DNA of 55,399 nt from an uncultured Armatimonadota bacterium. GTDB taxonomy: Bacteria > Armatimonadota > Fimbriimonadia > Fimbriimonadales > Fimbriimonadaceae. Below are positions 16,508 to 22,596 of this stretch, one piece after another; position 1 is the stretch's first letter, and every line of letters begins with the position of its first letter. The stretch covers positions 1 to 55,399 of the forward strand of contig CAIVDU010000114.1 in assembly GCA_903904815.1 (NCBI GenBank), written 5' to 3'. The notes under the pieces are model-generated. The model was not told the DNA's origin, searched no databases, and worked only from the letters and a program-made list of their open reading frames with translations. The translations under genes were made by a program, and so were the position numbers.

Positions 16508-16914
16508 TGAGGTGATGCCCAGCGGGTCCGCCGGTTTCCAATCTCATCCTACAGTTCTTATAGTCGGTAGACTATATAAAGTCGATCGTTTGAGTGTACT
16601 AATTTATTTCTGGCGATCCATCAAGCTTTCCACCTTCGATTGTTTTGGCGAACGACCCCGTTTGCTCCTCTCTTCGATCACCTAAAGGCTAACCGGCCAG
16701 CACACGCTCCAACTTAGAAAGTTCGAGCCGGAATTCCCCCCCTTAGTCCAGTCTAAGCGCCCAAAGGTCTATCCCGCTCGCCCTTCATCATGTTAGCGAG
16801 TTTGCCTTTCCTCGCCCGCAGCGAAGTGATGCGCGGGAGAGGGGCAGAGGAGAGGGAAAAATCGAACCTAAAAAGGCTAATTCGAGGAACGCGTATTAGC
16901 GCTCGTCGACTACG
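16508..16914. other. Intergenic region between pseudopilin and rrf2 genes
   Basis: About 400 bases without a supported gene. It contains the TATAGTC/GACTATA inverted repeat near the pseudopilin promoter and, near 16808-16858, a CTCGCCCGCAGCGAAGTGAT segment followed by GCGCGGGAGAGG. The latter resembles the repeat-like stretch at 15.45 kb. Confidence 0.4.
16559..16576. promoter_or_regulatory. Inverted repeat upstream of pseudopilin gene (candidate operator)
   Basis: A perfect TATAGTC-GGTA-GACTATA sequence 52 bases upstream of the pseudopilin ATG. Its AT-rich arms overlap the region where a promoter would lie. The binding protein is unknown. Confidence 0.4.
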
Positions 16915-16930
16915 TCAAATGACGTAGTCG
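16907..16930. terminator. Hairpin containing the rrf2 stop codon
   Basis: CGACTACGTCA and TGACGTAGTCG form 11-bp arms with a 2-base spacer. The rrf2 stop lies in the left arm as written on the plus strand. No T-tract follows. Confidence 0.45.
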
Positions 16931-17373
16931 AATAAGTCCGCGCCAGATTCATCCGCATTGCGTTGCTTCTCGGCAATCTCGGCAAACGAGGTGTTGTCGA
17001 GGACATCAGCCATGGCGTCCCTCACTTCCTTGAACTTTGCTCGAAGCGAGCACTTATCCGGGTGCGGGCACCCACACTCTGCATAATTGGTAACGCTCAC
17101 GCAACTGATCGGAGCTATCGGCCCATCCATGGCTCGCACCACCTCTCCAAGGGTGATTTCCTTGGGTGGTCTTGCCAATGTGTAGCCGCCTCCGGGACCC
17201 TTCCGGCTCTGAAGAAACCCCGCTAACTTGAGCGAGACCAATATCTGTTGCAGGTACTTCAGAGGGATGTTCTGACGCTCGGAAATGTCCCCAATCAGAA
17301 TGGGTCCTTCGTCAAAACGCAGGCTGAGGTCGAGCATGGCCCGAGTAGCGTATCGAGCCCGGCTGGAAAGCAT
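16915..17373 (-). CDS. Rrf2-family transcriptional regulator
   Basis: A 152-residue Rrf2/IscR/CymR-type regulator. A winged helix occupies residues 1-75 (SSRARYATRAMLDL, KYLQQILVSLKLAGFL, RKGPGGGYTLARPP). Four cysteines follow, at about 91, 100, 102 and 108 (CVSV...ECGCPHPDKC), which may bind an Fe-S cluster as in IscR. CymR-type members that sense cysteine metabolism lack such a cluster. The gene is divergent from cysD-cysN, so regulation of sulfate assimilation is likely. The ATG at 17373 is preferred over one at 17442 because the family starts with this helix and the promoter-like palindrome ends directly before it. Confidence 0.85.
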   Translation of the reverse strand: MLSSRARYATRAMLDLSLRFDEGPILIGDISERQNIPLKYLQQILVSLKLAGFLQSRKGPGGGYTLARPPKEITLGEVVRAMDGPIAPISCVSVTNYAECGCPHPDKCSLRAKFKEVRDAMADVLDNTSFAEIAEKQRNADESGADLFDYVI

Positions 17374-17386
17374 GTATAAAGTATAC
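17374..17386 (-). promoter_or_regulatory. GTATA-AAG-TATAC palindrome abutting the rrf2 start codon
   Basis: Perfect 5-bp arms directly upstream of the ATG. Read on the minus strand the sequence is GTATACTTTATACATG. It holds a TATACT hexamer about 7 bases from the ATG, so the mRNA may be leaderless and the palindrome an autoregulatory operator. No Shine-Dalgarno sequence is present. Confidence 0.4.
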
Positions 17387-17565
17387 GGCCAACAGGGGTT
17401 TCCACGTAATGGGCCCCGAACGAGTGGGTCAGCACGACCCATCTCGCGTTACGGTTGTTTTGCCCGTCGCATTTGGGGGGTGCGATTCGTAGGAAAGAAA
17501 GAACTCTATCGGATTAGACCGGTTTTCCGGCGCCCCGGTCGGGAAAACTCTTAGAGCTTGTCGCG

Positions 17566-18510
17566 ATGAAGCGCTTGCCCGTTATCATGAGCGCAACCAT
17601 TCTTACTGACGTGAAGAGCACTTCTCATCTCCATGAGCTAGAGTCCGAAGCGATCTACACGCTTCGAGAGGTAGCCGGTCAGTTCGAGAAGCCGGTCATC
17701 CTTTTCTCGGGAGGCAAGGACTCAATCGTCCTCGTGCACCTTGCCCTAAAGGCCTTCCGACCCGGCCCGATTCCATTTCCGCTCCTTCATGTCGACACCG
17801 GACACAACTTCCCGGAGACGATTCAGTTTCGGGACGAATTAGTGGAGAGGGTAGGCGCAAAGCTGCTAGTGCGGTCCGTTCAGGACTCGATTGACGAAGG
17901 ACGAGTGGTTGAGGAAACCGGCCCTTACGCAAGCCGAAATGCCCTGCAGACAATCACGCTGCTCGACGGACTCAAGGACTTGAAGGTCGATGCGGCGATC
18001 GGCGGCGGTCGGCGAGACGAAGAGAAGGCCCGCGCCAAAGAGCGTGTGTTTTCCCATCGGGACGTGTTTGGACAATGGGAGCCAAGGAATCAACGCCCGG
18101 AACTCTGGCGGCTCTATAACGGACTCAAGCGACCCGGTGAGCATTTCCGAGTGTTTCCGCTCAGCAACTGGACGGAGTCCGACATCTGGACTTACATCGC
18201 GGAAGAGCAAATCCCCATTCCAACCCTCTATTTCAGTCACGTCCGACCGGTCATCAAACGAGACTCCACCTGGCTGGCCCATTCTGAATTGCTGACGCTC
18301 ATCCCGGGGGAGGAAGTCGTCGAGCGACGCGTCCGATTCAGAACCGTGGGAGACGCCACCTGCACCGGCGCGATCGAGTCCGACGCCTCTTCGCTTGAAG
18401 AGATCCTCAATGAGGTTTTGGCCGCCCGAGTCACGGAACGAAGTGGTCGGGCCGACGATCAACGGTCGGACGCCGCGATGGAAGACCGCAAACGGCAGGG
18501 TTACTTCTAA
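17566..18510 (+). CDS. cysD: Sulfate adenylyltransferase subunit 2
   Basis: A 314-residue PP-loop ATP pyrophosphatase, the catalytic subunit of ATP sulfurylase, which makes APS from ATP and sulfate. The PP-loop FSGGKDSIVLVHL lies near residue 46. Further CysD features are VDTGHNFPETIQFRDEL, IGGGRRDEEKARAKERVFS, LWRLYNG and the terminal RKQGYF-like sequence DRKRQGYF. The start could be the ATG at 17566 or at 17587; neither has a strong ribosome-binding site. The stop overlaps the cysN start by one base (TAATG). It is divergent from the rrf2 regulator, its likely controller. Confidence 0.9.
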   Translation: MKRLPVIMSATILTDVKSTSHLHELESEAIYTLREVAGQFEKPVILFSGGKDSIVLVHLALKAFRPGPIPFPLLHVDTGHNFPETIQFRDELVERVGAKLLVRSVQDSIDEGRVVEETGPYASRNALQTITLLDGLKDLKVDAAIGGGRRDEEKARAKERVFSHRDVFGQWEPRNQRPELWRLYNGLKRPGEHFRVFPLSNWTESDIWTYIAEEQIPIPTLYFSHVRPVIKRDSTWLAHSELLTLIPGEEVVERRVRFRTVGDATCTGAIESDASSLEEILNEVLAARVTERSGRADDQRSDAAMEDRKRQGYF

Positions 18511-20144
18511 TGGAGATGCTTCGATTTGCCACCGCCGGCAGCGTGGATGACGGCAAGAGCTCCCTCATAGGTCGGCTGCTCTACGACTCGAAGTCGATTT
18601 TCGAGGATCAACTCCTAGCGGTTGAGCAAGCAAGCGCACGCCGAGGCTCCGAAGGGGTGGAATTGGCCCTCCTAACCGATGGTCTTCGCGCGGAGAGGGA
18701 GCAGAACATCACAATCGATGTGGCTTACCGCTACTTCAATACACCCAAGCGGAAGTTCATCATTGCCGATACTCCCGGCCACGTTCAGTACACGCGAAAC
18801 ATGGTCACCGGTACGTCGACCGCTGATCTCTCGGTGATCCTGATCGATGCCCGAAAGGGCGTTCTGCCCCAGTCAAAACGACATGCCGCCATCTCGTCTC
18901 TGCTGAGAGTTCCGGAAGTTCTGGTTGCCGTCAACAAGATGGATCTGGTCGAATTCTCGGAGACTCGATTCCGGGAGATCGTTGCCGACTTCACGAGAGT
19001 CGCCGAACGGCTCAATCTTGGGCACGTCACCTTCGTTCCCATCTCCGCTTTGCTCGGTGACAACGTCGTCGATGAGTCGAAAAACATGCCTTGGTACGAC
19101 GGCCCGACCTTCTTGGGGTACCTAGAAACCGTCGAGATCCCGTCGCGGATCGTAGCAACCGGCCTCCGCATTCCCGTCCAGGTGGTCGTTCGTCCAACCC
19201 AGAATTTTCGCGGCCTCGCCGGAGAAATTCGTTCGGGATCACTCGAACTGGGGGATGACGTGGTCATTCTTCCGGCAGGAGTAACTTCCAAGGTCAAGTC
19301 GATCACGCATCCCGACGGTCGAAATGCGTCGGCTACCGTGGGCGATCCCGTGGTGGTGGAACTGGTTGACGACGTCGATGCCAGCCGAGGCGACCTCATT
19401 GTCAGTCCCAAGGACCCTCCGTACGCGACGGACCGGTTCGAGGCCACCGTGTGTTGGCTCGGGGAACGAGAGTTGCAGCCGGGCGGCCGGTTTATTCTGC
19501 TGCACACGTCTCGAAAAATCCAGGCATTCGTCGAATCGGTGAAGGCGAAGATCGACATTGAGGACCTAAACGAGCGCCCTGCGACCAGTCTTTCGATGAA
19601 TGACATCGGTCGAGTCGTGATCCGCACAACTCAGCCTCTTTTCGTGGATCCCTACTCCGAGAATCCTGAGTTAGGCAGCTTTGTCCTGGTGGATGAGGCG
19701 TACTACGTCACCGTTGGGGCCGGACTGATCGAGTCGGTTGAAAAGGCGCCAGACCTGTTAGAAAAAACGGCGGGTAGCGTTCTTTGGCTGAGCGGTAGCT
19801 CCGACGAACGCCGATCCAGGGTCGCAAACCTGCTCGCAGATCGATTTGGAGCGATCGTCCTAGACGAGCAGGCGCTTGGAATGTCACTCAACGCGGACAA
19901 TCCTTCGGTGGAAGAGGCAGAGCGCAGAATTGCTGCCATCGCCCACCTCCTCGCCAGTCAGGACCGAAAGGTCGTGGTTTGCGCTTGGCCCCCGAGTTCG
20001 GAGACCAAGGAATCGCTGGGCGCCCACCGATTCGAAGTCATTCGGATCGGAGGAGAGGTCGACGGCCTGGACGCGATCCCCGAGTCCTTCGACGATGCCT
20101 GGTTGATCGAGGCCGTTGAGCGCCGCTTCTCCGAAGGCATTTAG
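18510..20144 (+). CDS. cysN: Sulfate adenylyltransferase subunit 1 with degenerate APS-kinase-like C terminus
   Basis: A 544-residue protein. Residues 1 to about 408 are the translation-GTPase subunit of ATP sulfurylase: P-loop GSVDDGKSS near residue 10, DTPGHVQYTRNMVTG, NKMDLV and two beta-barrel domains. Residues 409-544 follow the order of an APS kinase (CysC): LWLSGSS, VLDEQALGMSLNADN, a helix EEAERRIAAIAHLLA, VVVCAWPP and a final AWLIEAVERRF. The kinase P-loop GxxGxGKS is replaced by GSSDERRS, so ATP binding by that domain looks lost. It therefore resembles a CysNC fusion whose kinase half has decayed or been reassigned. Its start overlaps the cysD stop. Confidence 0.85.
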   Translation: MEMLRFATAGSVDDGKSSLIGRLLYDSKSIFEDQLLAVEQASARRGSEGVELALLTDGLRAEREQNITIDVAYRYFNTPKRKFIIADTPGHVQYTRNMVTGTSTADLSVILIDARKGVLPQSKRHAAISSLLRVPEVLVAVNKMDLVEFSETRFREIVADFTRVAERLNLGHVTFVPISALLGDNVVDESKNMPWYDGPTFLGYLETVEIPSRIVATGLRIPVQVVVRPTQNFRGLAGEIRSGSLELGDDVVILPAGVTSKVKSITHPDGRNASATVGDPVVVELVDDVDASRGDLIVSPKDPPYATDRFEATVCWLGERELQPGGRFILLHTSRKIQAFVESVKAKIDIEDLNERPATSLSMNDIGRVVIRTTQPLFVDPYSENPELGSFVLVDEAYYVTVGAGLIESVEKAPDLLEKTAGSVLWLSGSSDERRSRVANLLADRFGAIVLDEQALGMSLNADNPSVEEAERRIAAIAHLLASQDRKVVVCAWPPSSETKESLGAHRFEVIRIGGEVDGLDAIPESFDDAWLIEAVERRFSEGI

Positions 20145-20218
20145 GGAGTCACAACGTCTCCGACGTTGGAACAGATCCTTGAGTGACTTGCCCCGAAAGG
20201 GCGGCAAATGCCAACTTC

Positions 20219-20479
20219 CTATCCCAATGAAACTGCGCCGCTTCGGAAGCTGGCCGACAAACCGAACGGCACGAGCGCGGCGATGAACCGACTGATCTTG
20301 TCGGGATCTCCTGAGACCTCAGCCGTGAAGTGATTCTGACCCAATTCAAGCAGGCGACCACTCCAGGCTCCTACGACGCCCAAGGCTGCGTCTTGAAGGT
20401 CGCCCTCTGCGACAACCTTCACCAACGCGAGTTCGCGTTGGAGGAATTTGGTCTGGATTTCTTCGGATAGATAAGACAT
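20219..20479 (-). CDS. Free-standing ALS small-subunit C-terminal-like domain
   Basis: An 86-residue protein. The core RELALVKVVAEGD, then AWSGRLLELGQNHFTAEVSG, DPDKISRFIAALVPFG and SGAVSL match the C-terminal domain of acetolactate synthase small subunits (IlvH/IlvN). There the consensus is RELALIKV, IVDV, EVTGDEDKI, LLRPFGI and RTGKIAL. The N-terminal ACT domain that binds valine is missing, and no catalytic ilvB gene is in the window. The ATG at 20479 has only a weak AGG upstream. About 120 bases upstream lies an aromatic-rich leader peptide followed by a strong terminator, so transcription is probably attenuated. It is convergent with cysN. The true partner enzyme is unknown. Confidence 0.65.
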   Translation of the reverse strand: MSYLSEEIQTKFLQRELALVKVVAEGDLQDAALGVVGAWSGRLLELGQNHFTAEVSGDPDKISRFIAALVPFGLSASFRSGAVSLG

Positions 20480-20531
20480 TTTCGATACCTGTTTTGCCCT
20501 TTCAAACTCTTCTGGTCTCGGGCTTAGACCT

Positions 20532-20570
20532 TAAAAAACAAAAGCCCCTCCGGTCTTCACCGAAGGGGCT
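20532..20570 (-). terminator. Intrinsic terminator/attenuator between leader peptide and ALS-like gene
   Basis: On the minus strand AGCCCCTTCGGT and ACCGGAGGGGCT form a 12-bp stem (one G-T pair) with loop GAAG, followed by TTTTGTTTTTT. This is a textbook intrinsic terminator lying between the leader ORF (ending at 20600) and the gene start at 20479. A competing stem can be drawn between GCGTCTC (20590-20596) and GAGAGC (20568-20573); it would take the first three bases of the terminator stem. Confidence 0.85.
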
Positions 20571-20599
20571 CTCATTCAAAACTCTTGTCGAGACGCGAC

Positions 20600-20701
20600 C
20601 TACGGTGATTTGGGGGAATACCACCAAAAACCAAAAAAGTAGGACGCACCAAAGCCACTCGCCCGCCCGCCGATATCGACGCTTGCTCGAATGTCTTTCA
20701 T
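20600..20701 (-). CDS. Aromatic-rich leader peptide (33 codons)
   Basis: The minus frame from the ATG at 20701 encodes a short peptide whose residues 21-28 are YFFGFWWY, followed by SPKSP and TAG. Seven of eight consecutive residues are Tyr, Phe or Trp. The stop lies 30 bases before the terminator stem, the spacing of classical ribosome-mediated attenuators. A GGAG sits 14 bases before the ATG, rather far for a ribosome-binding site, so the exact start is uncertain. The frame is open further upstream (to 21037), but that extension does not look like protein. The peptide is expected to sense charged tRNA-Tyr, tRNA-Phe or tRNA-Trp, not to have a function of its own. Confidence 0.75.
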   Translation of the reverse strand: MKDIRASVDIGGRASGFGASYFFGFWWYSPKSP

Positions 20702-21183
20702 TGAATCTACTTTACTCCAGATTTCGCCGAAAATTGCTACGCATTGTTTCAGGATTGAATTCGGCGGACGAACTTGCGGCCAAAGATCTGAAGTCGGCTG
20801 GCGAAACGGCAATGGTTCAAGCCGTTGAAAAAACTTCGGCTTTGCTTCGTCCTCGTCACACTTGAGAGGTAGGTGGCTCATAGTCCCCGGAGGCGTGTCA
20901 GAGGGTAATCGACGTGTCGACTCCCGTCGACTACCGGATGGAGCACACCCTAACCGTCGACCCAGAAAGCAGGCCGCAGAAAATCCGGTTGCAAAAATGG
21001 GCTTCCTCGACCGTTGTCGAGCCACCCGATACGCCACCGCTTATTCGCCGCAGGTCAAAGGTCCCCCGACCTAATTGATAAGAGTTGTTAACACGCTGCA
21101 ACCTAAGGCGGCTGCAAATTAAGAACTTAACACATGCTTAATCTCTATCGATAGCAACATGTTCCTGTCCTGCTGAGGAGATT
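20702..21183. other. Intergenic region upstream of leader peptide and pseudopilin
   Basis: About 480 bases between divergent transcription units. No convincing gene. It should hold the promoter of the attenuated transcript (minus) and of the pseudopilin (plus). A GTCGAC-rich patch lies near 20908-20962 and a perfect CTATCGATAG palindrome at 21145-21154, about 30 bases before the pseudopilin ATG. Confidence 0.4.
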
Positions 21184-22089
21184 ATGCGAAAAGCATTTAC
21201 ACTTATTGAACTTCTTGTTGTCATCGCGATTATCGCCATTCTTGCTGCCATCCTTTTCCCCGTATTCGCCCAGGCTAAGCTTGCTGCCAAGAAGACTCAG
21301 GTCCTCAGCAACGTTAAGCAGATCGGAACGTCTCAGTTCATGTACTCGAACGACTACGACGACACCTCACCTGCTCTCGGTCAAGGCGACTGGACCGACA
21401 AGCTCTACCCTTACGTCAAGAATGAGGATCTGTTCCTGAACCCTCTTCGCAGCGACTTCGACAGCGGATGTCTCAGGGCAGTCGCCGGTGGTGCCACCCC
21501 TCCTGGAGCTGGCAGCGACGAGCCCGGCTGTAAGTACGCTGGCTTCGGTTACAACTGGGGCCCGATCAAGCGACGCGGCGGCGGAATGCTTGGACGACAA
21601 CAGCTCGTAGATCCGTCCAACCCAAGCGGCCCTCACTTCATCCCCGGCATCTCGCTGACTTCGATCACGAACCCAGCCGACATGTTCGCGTACACGGTCA
21701 GCTACGACACCCCCCGTATCACTATGGGCATCCAGTTCCTCATGTGCACCTTCCCGGGAACGCACACTTCGGACATGTTCTTTGGCGGCAAGTACCCGGT
21801 AGCTTTTGCTGACGGCCATGCTAAGTCGATTGCGTTCAAGGGAGGCTTCGGTGATCACGCGGCTGAAAACCACGAGTTCGCAACTCCGGCCAATCTGAGC
21901 CTGATCGTGGACTACTGCTCCGATCCTAACATCCTCGTCGACACGTCGGGTGACACGGGCGGAGCCGACGGAGAGGAAGGAAACTTCCCGACTGGAACCA
22001 AGTGCAGCGACCTGCCTGCGATCTTCGCCAGCTTCCCAACCGGCGCCTACTCAAGCAGCGCCTCGACTCCTACCTACTTCTCGAACTAA
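21184..22089 (+). CDS. Pseudopilin-like protein (type II secretion/DUF1559 type)
   Basis: A 301-residue exported protein with the prepilin signal [18 protein letters not shown] and the same [12 protein letters not shown] helix end as the other two copies. The region YSNDYDDTSPALGQGDW is typical of large periplasmic or surface pseudopilins, and VAFADGHAKSIAFKG near residue 210 is the usual DGH motif. An AGGAG lies 3-7 bases before the ATG, one of the best ribosome-binding sites in the window, which suggests strong expression. A terminator follows at 22112-22130, so the downstream lipoprotein genes may be expressed at lower level by read-through or from their own promoter. Confidence 0.85.
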   Translation: MRKAFTLIELLVVIAIIAILAAILFPVFAQAKLAAKKTQVLSNVKQIGTSQFMYSNDYDDTSPALGQGDWTDKLYPYVKNEDLFLNPLRSDFDSGCLRAVAGGATPPGAGSDEPGCKYAGFGYNWGPIKRRGGGMLGRQQLVDPSNPSGPHFIPGISLTSITNPADMFAYTVSYDTPRITMGIQFLMCTFPGTHTSDMFFGGKYPVAFADGHAKSIAFKGGFGDHAAENHEFATPANLSLIVDYCSDPNILVDTSGDTGGADGEEGNFPTGTKCSDLPAIFASFPTGAYSSSASTPTYFSN

Positions 22090-22111
22090 TCGAGATCAGG
22101 TCCTTAGATCT

Positions 22112-22130
22112 CCCCGCCATTTTGGCGGGG
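22112..22130 (+). terminator. Intrinsic terminator after pseudopilin gene
   Basis: CCCCGCC-ATTTT-GGCGGGG stem-loop 22 bases after the stop, followed by a moderately T-rich sequence (GGATCATTGTTATTTT). Confidence 0.65.
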
Positions 22131-22154
22131 GGATCATTGTTATTTTCGAATTAC

Positions 22155-22301
22155 ATGAAACGAACGAATTGGATTGCCCTCGCCCTCTTGGCCGCACTTG
22201 GCTTCTCGATTGTCGGTTGCGGAGAAAAGAAAAACGTCATCGACCCCGCCACGAAAACTGGTCTTAGCCCCGAAGAGCGCAAAGAGAAGAAGGGAGATTA
22301 A
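22155..22301 (+). CDS. Small lipoprotein
   Basis: A 48-residue protein with signal peptide MKRTNWIALALLAALGFSIV and lipobox IVGC, so the mature form would be only about 27 residues. The mature part is charged (EKKNVIDPATKTGLSPEERK). It follows the pseudopilin terminator by 25 bases and precedes the CXXCH protein by 4 bases, so it probably belongs to the same transcript as the latter. Function unknown; tiny lipoproteins of this size often act as assembly or anchoring factors, but nothing specific is visible. Confidence 0.7.
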   Translation: MKRTNWIALALLAALGFSIVGCGEKKNVIDPATKTGLSPEERKEKKGD

Positions 22302-22305
22302 GATC

Positions 22306-22596
22306 GTGCTCAGAAAGAAGGTTCCTTTCTGGTTCGCGATTCCCGTCGTTTTCGGATTAGCTTCCGTGCTCTACGCTGTGGACAACTCGGTGTCGGAGAA
22401 AGCGGTTCACCCCAAGGCAGTTGTTTGGAGCGAAGAGGACTGCCTCAAGTGTCATCTCAATACGAAGACACTCAAGCGAATGCAGTCTAAGCGAGGAGAT
22501 ACGAGCTACTGCCAGGCGACCTATGACCGACTAACGAAAGACAAGCCGGATACGGCCAAGGCCGCATCCGGGTACAAATCCGATAATTGGAAATAG
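22306..22596 (+). CDS. Membrane-anchored protein with one CXXCH motif
   Basis: A 96-residue protein: basic start LRKKVPFW, one hydrophobic helix FAIPVVFGLASVLYAV (residues 8-23), then a periplasmic part with EEDCLKCHLNTKTLKRMQSK. The CLKCH sequence is a canonical heme c attachment site, so this may be a mono-heme cytochrome; a Met eight residues later could be a sixth ligand. A third Cys lies at GDTSYC. The start is GTG at 22306, preceded by GGGAG; the upstream ATG in the same frame overlaps the lipoprotein gene. The stop overlaps the start of the sulfotransferase gene. Heme attachment is inferred from the motif alone. Confidence 0.6.
   Translation: MLRKKVPFWFAIPVVFGLASVLYAVDNSVSEKAVHPKAVVWSEEDCLKCHLNTKTLKRMQSKRGDTSYCQATYDRLTKDKPDTAKAASGYKSDNWK

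Noticed and set aside
20219-20479. Reading the 86-residue gene as a complete ilvH/ilvN
   Set aside because: The N-terminal ACT domain is missing and there is no ilvB next to it, so no acetolactate synthase symbol was given.
20494-20865. 123-residue plus-strand frame across the terminator and leader
   Set aside because: It is antisense to a strong terminator and to the leader peptide and has no recognisable protein features.
20600-21037. 145-residue minus-strand frame ending in the aromatic peptide
   Set aside because: The upstream 110 codons have no family resemblance and run through an intergenic region. Only the last 33 codons, next to the terminator, make sense as a leader peptide.
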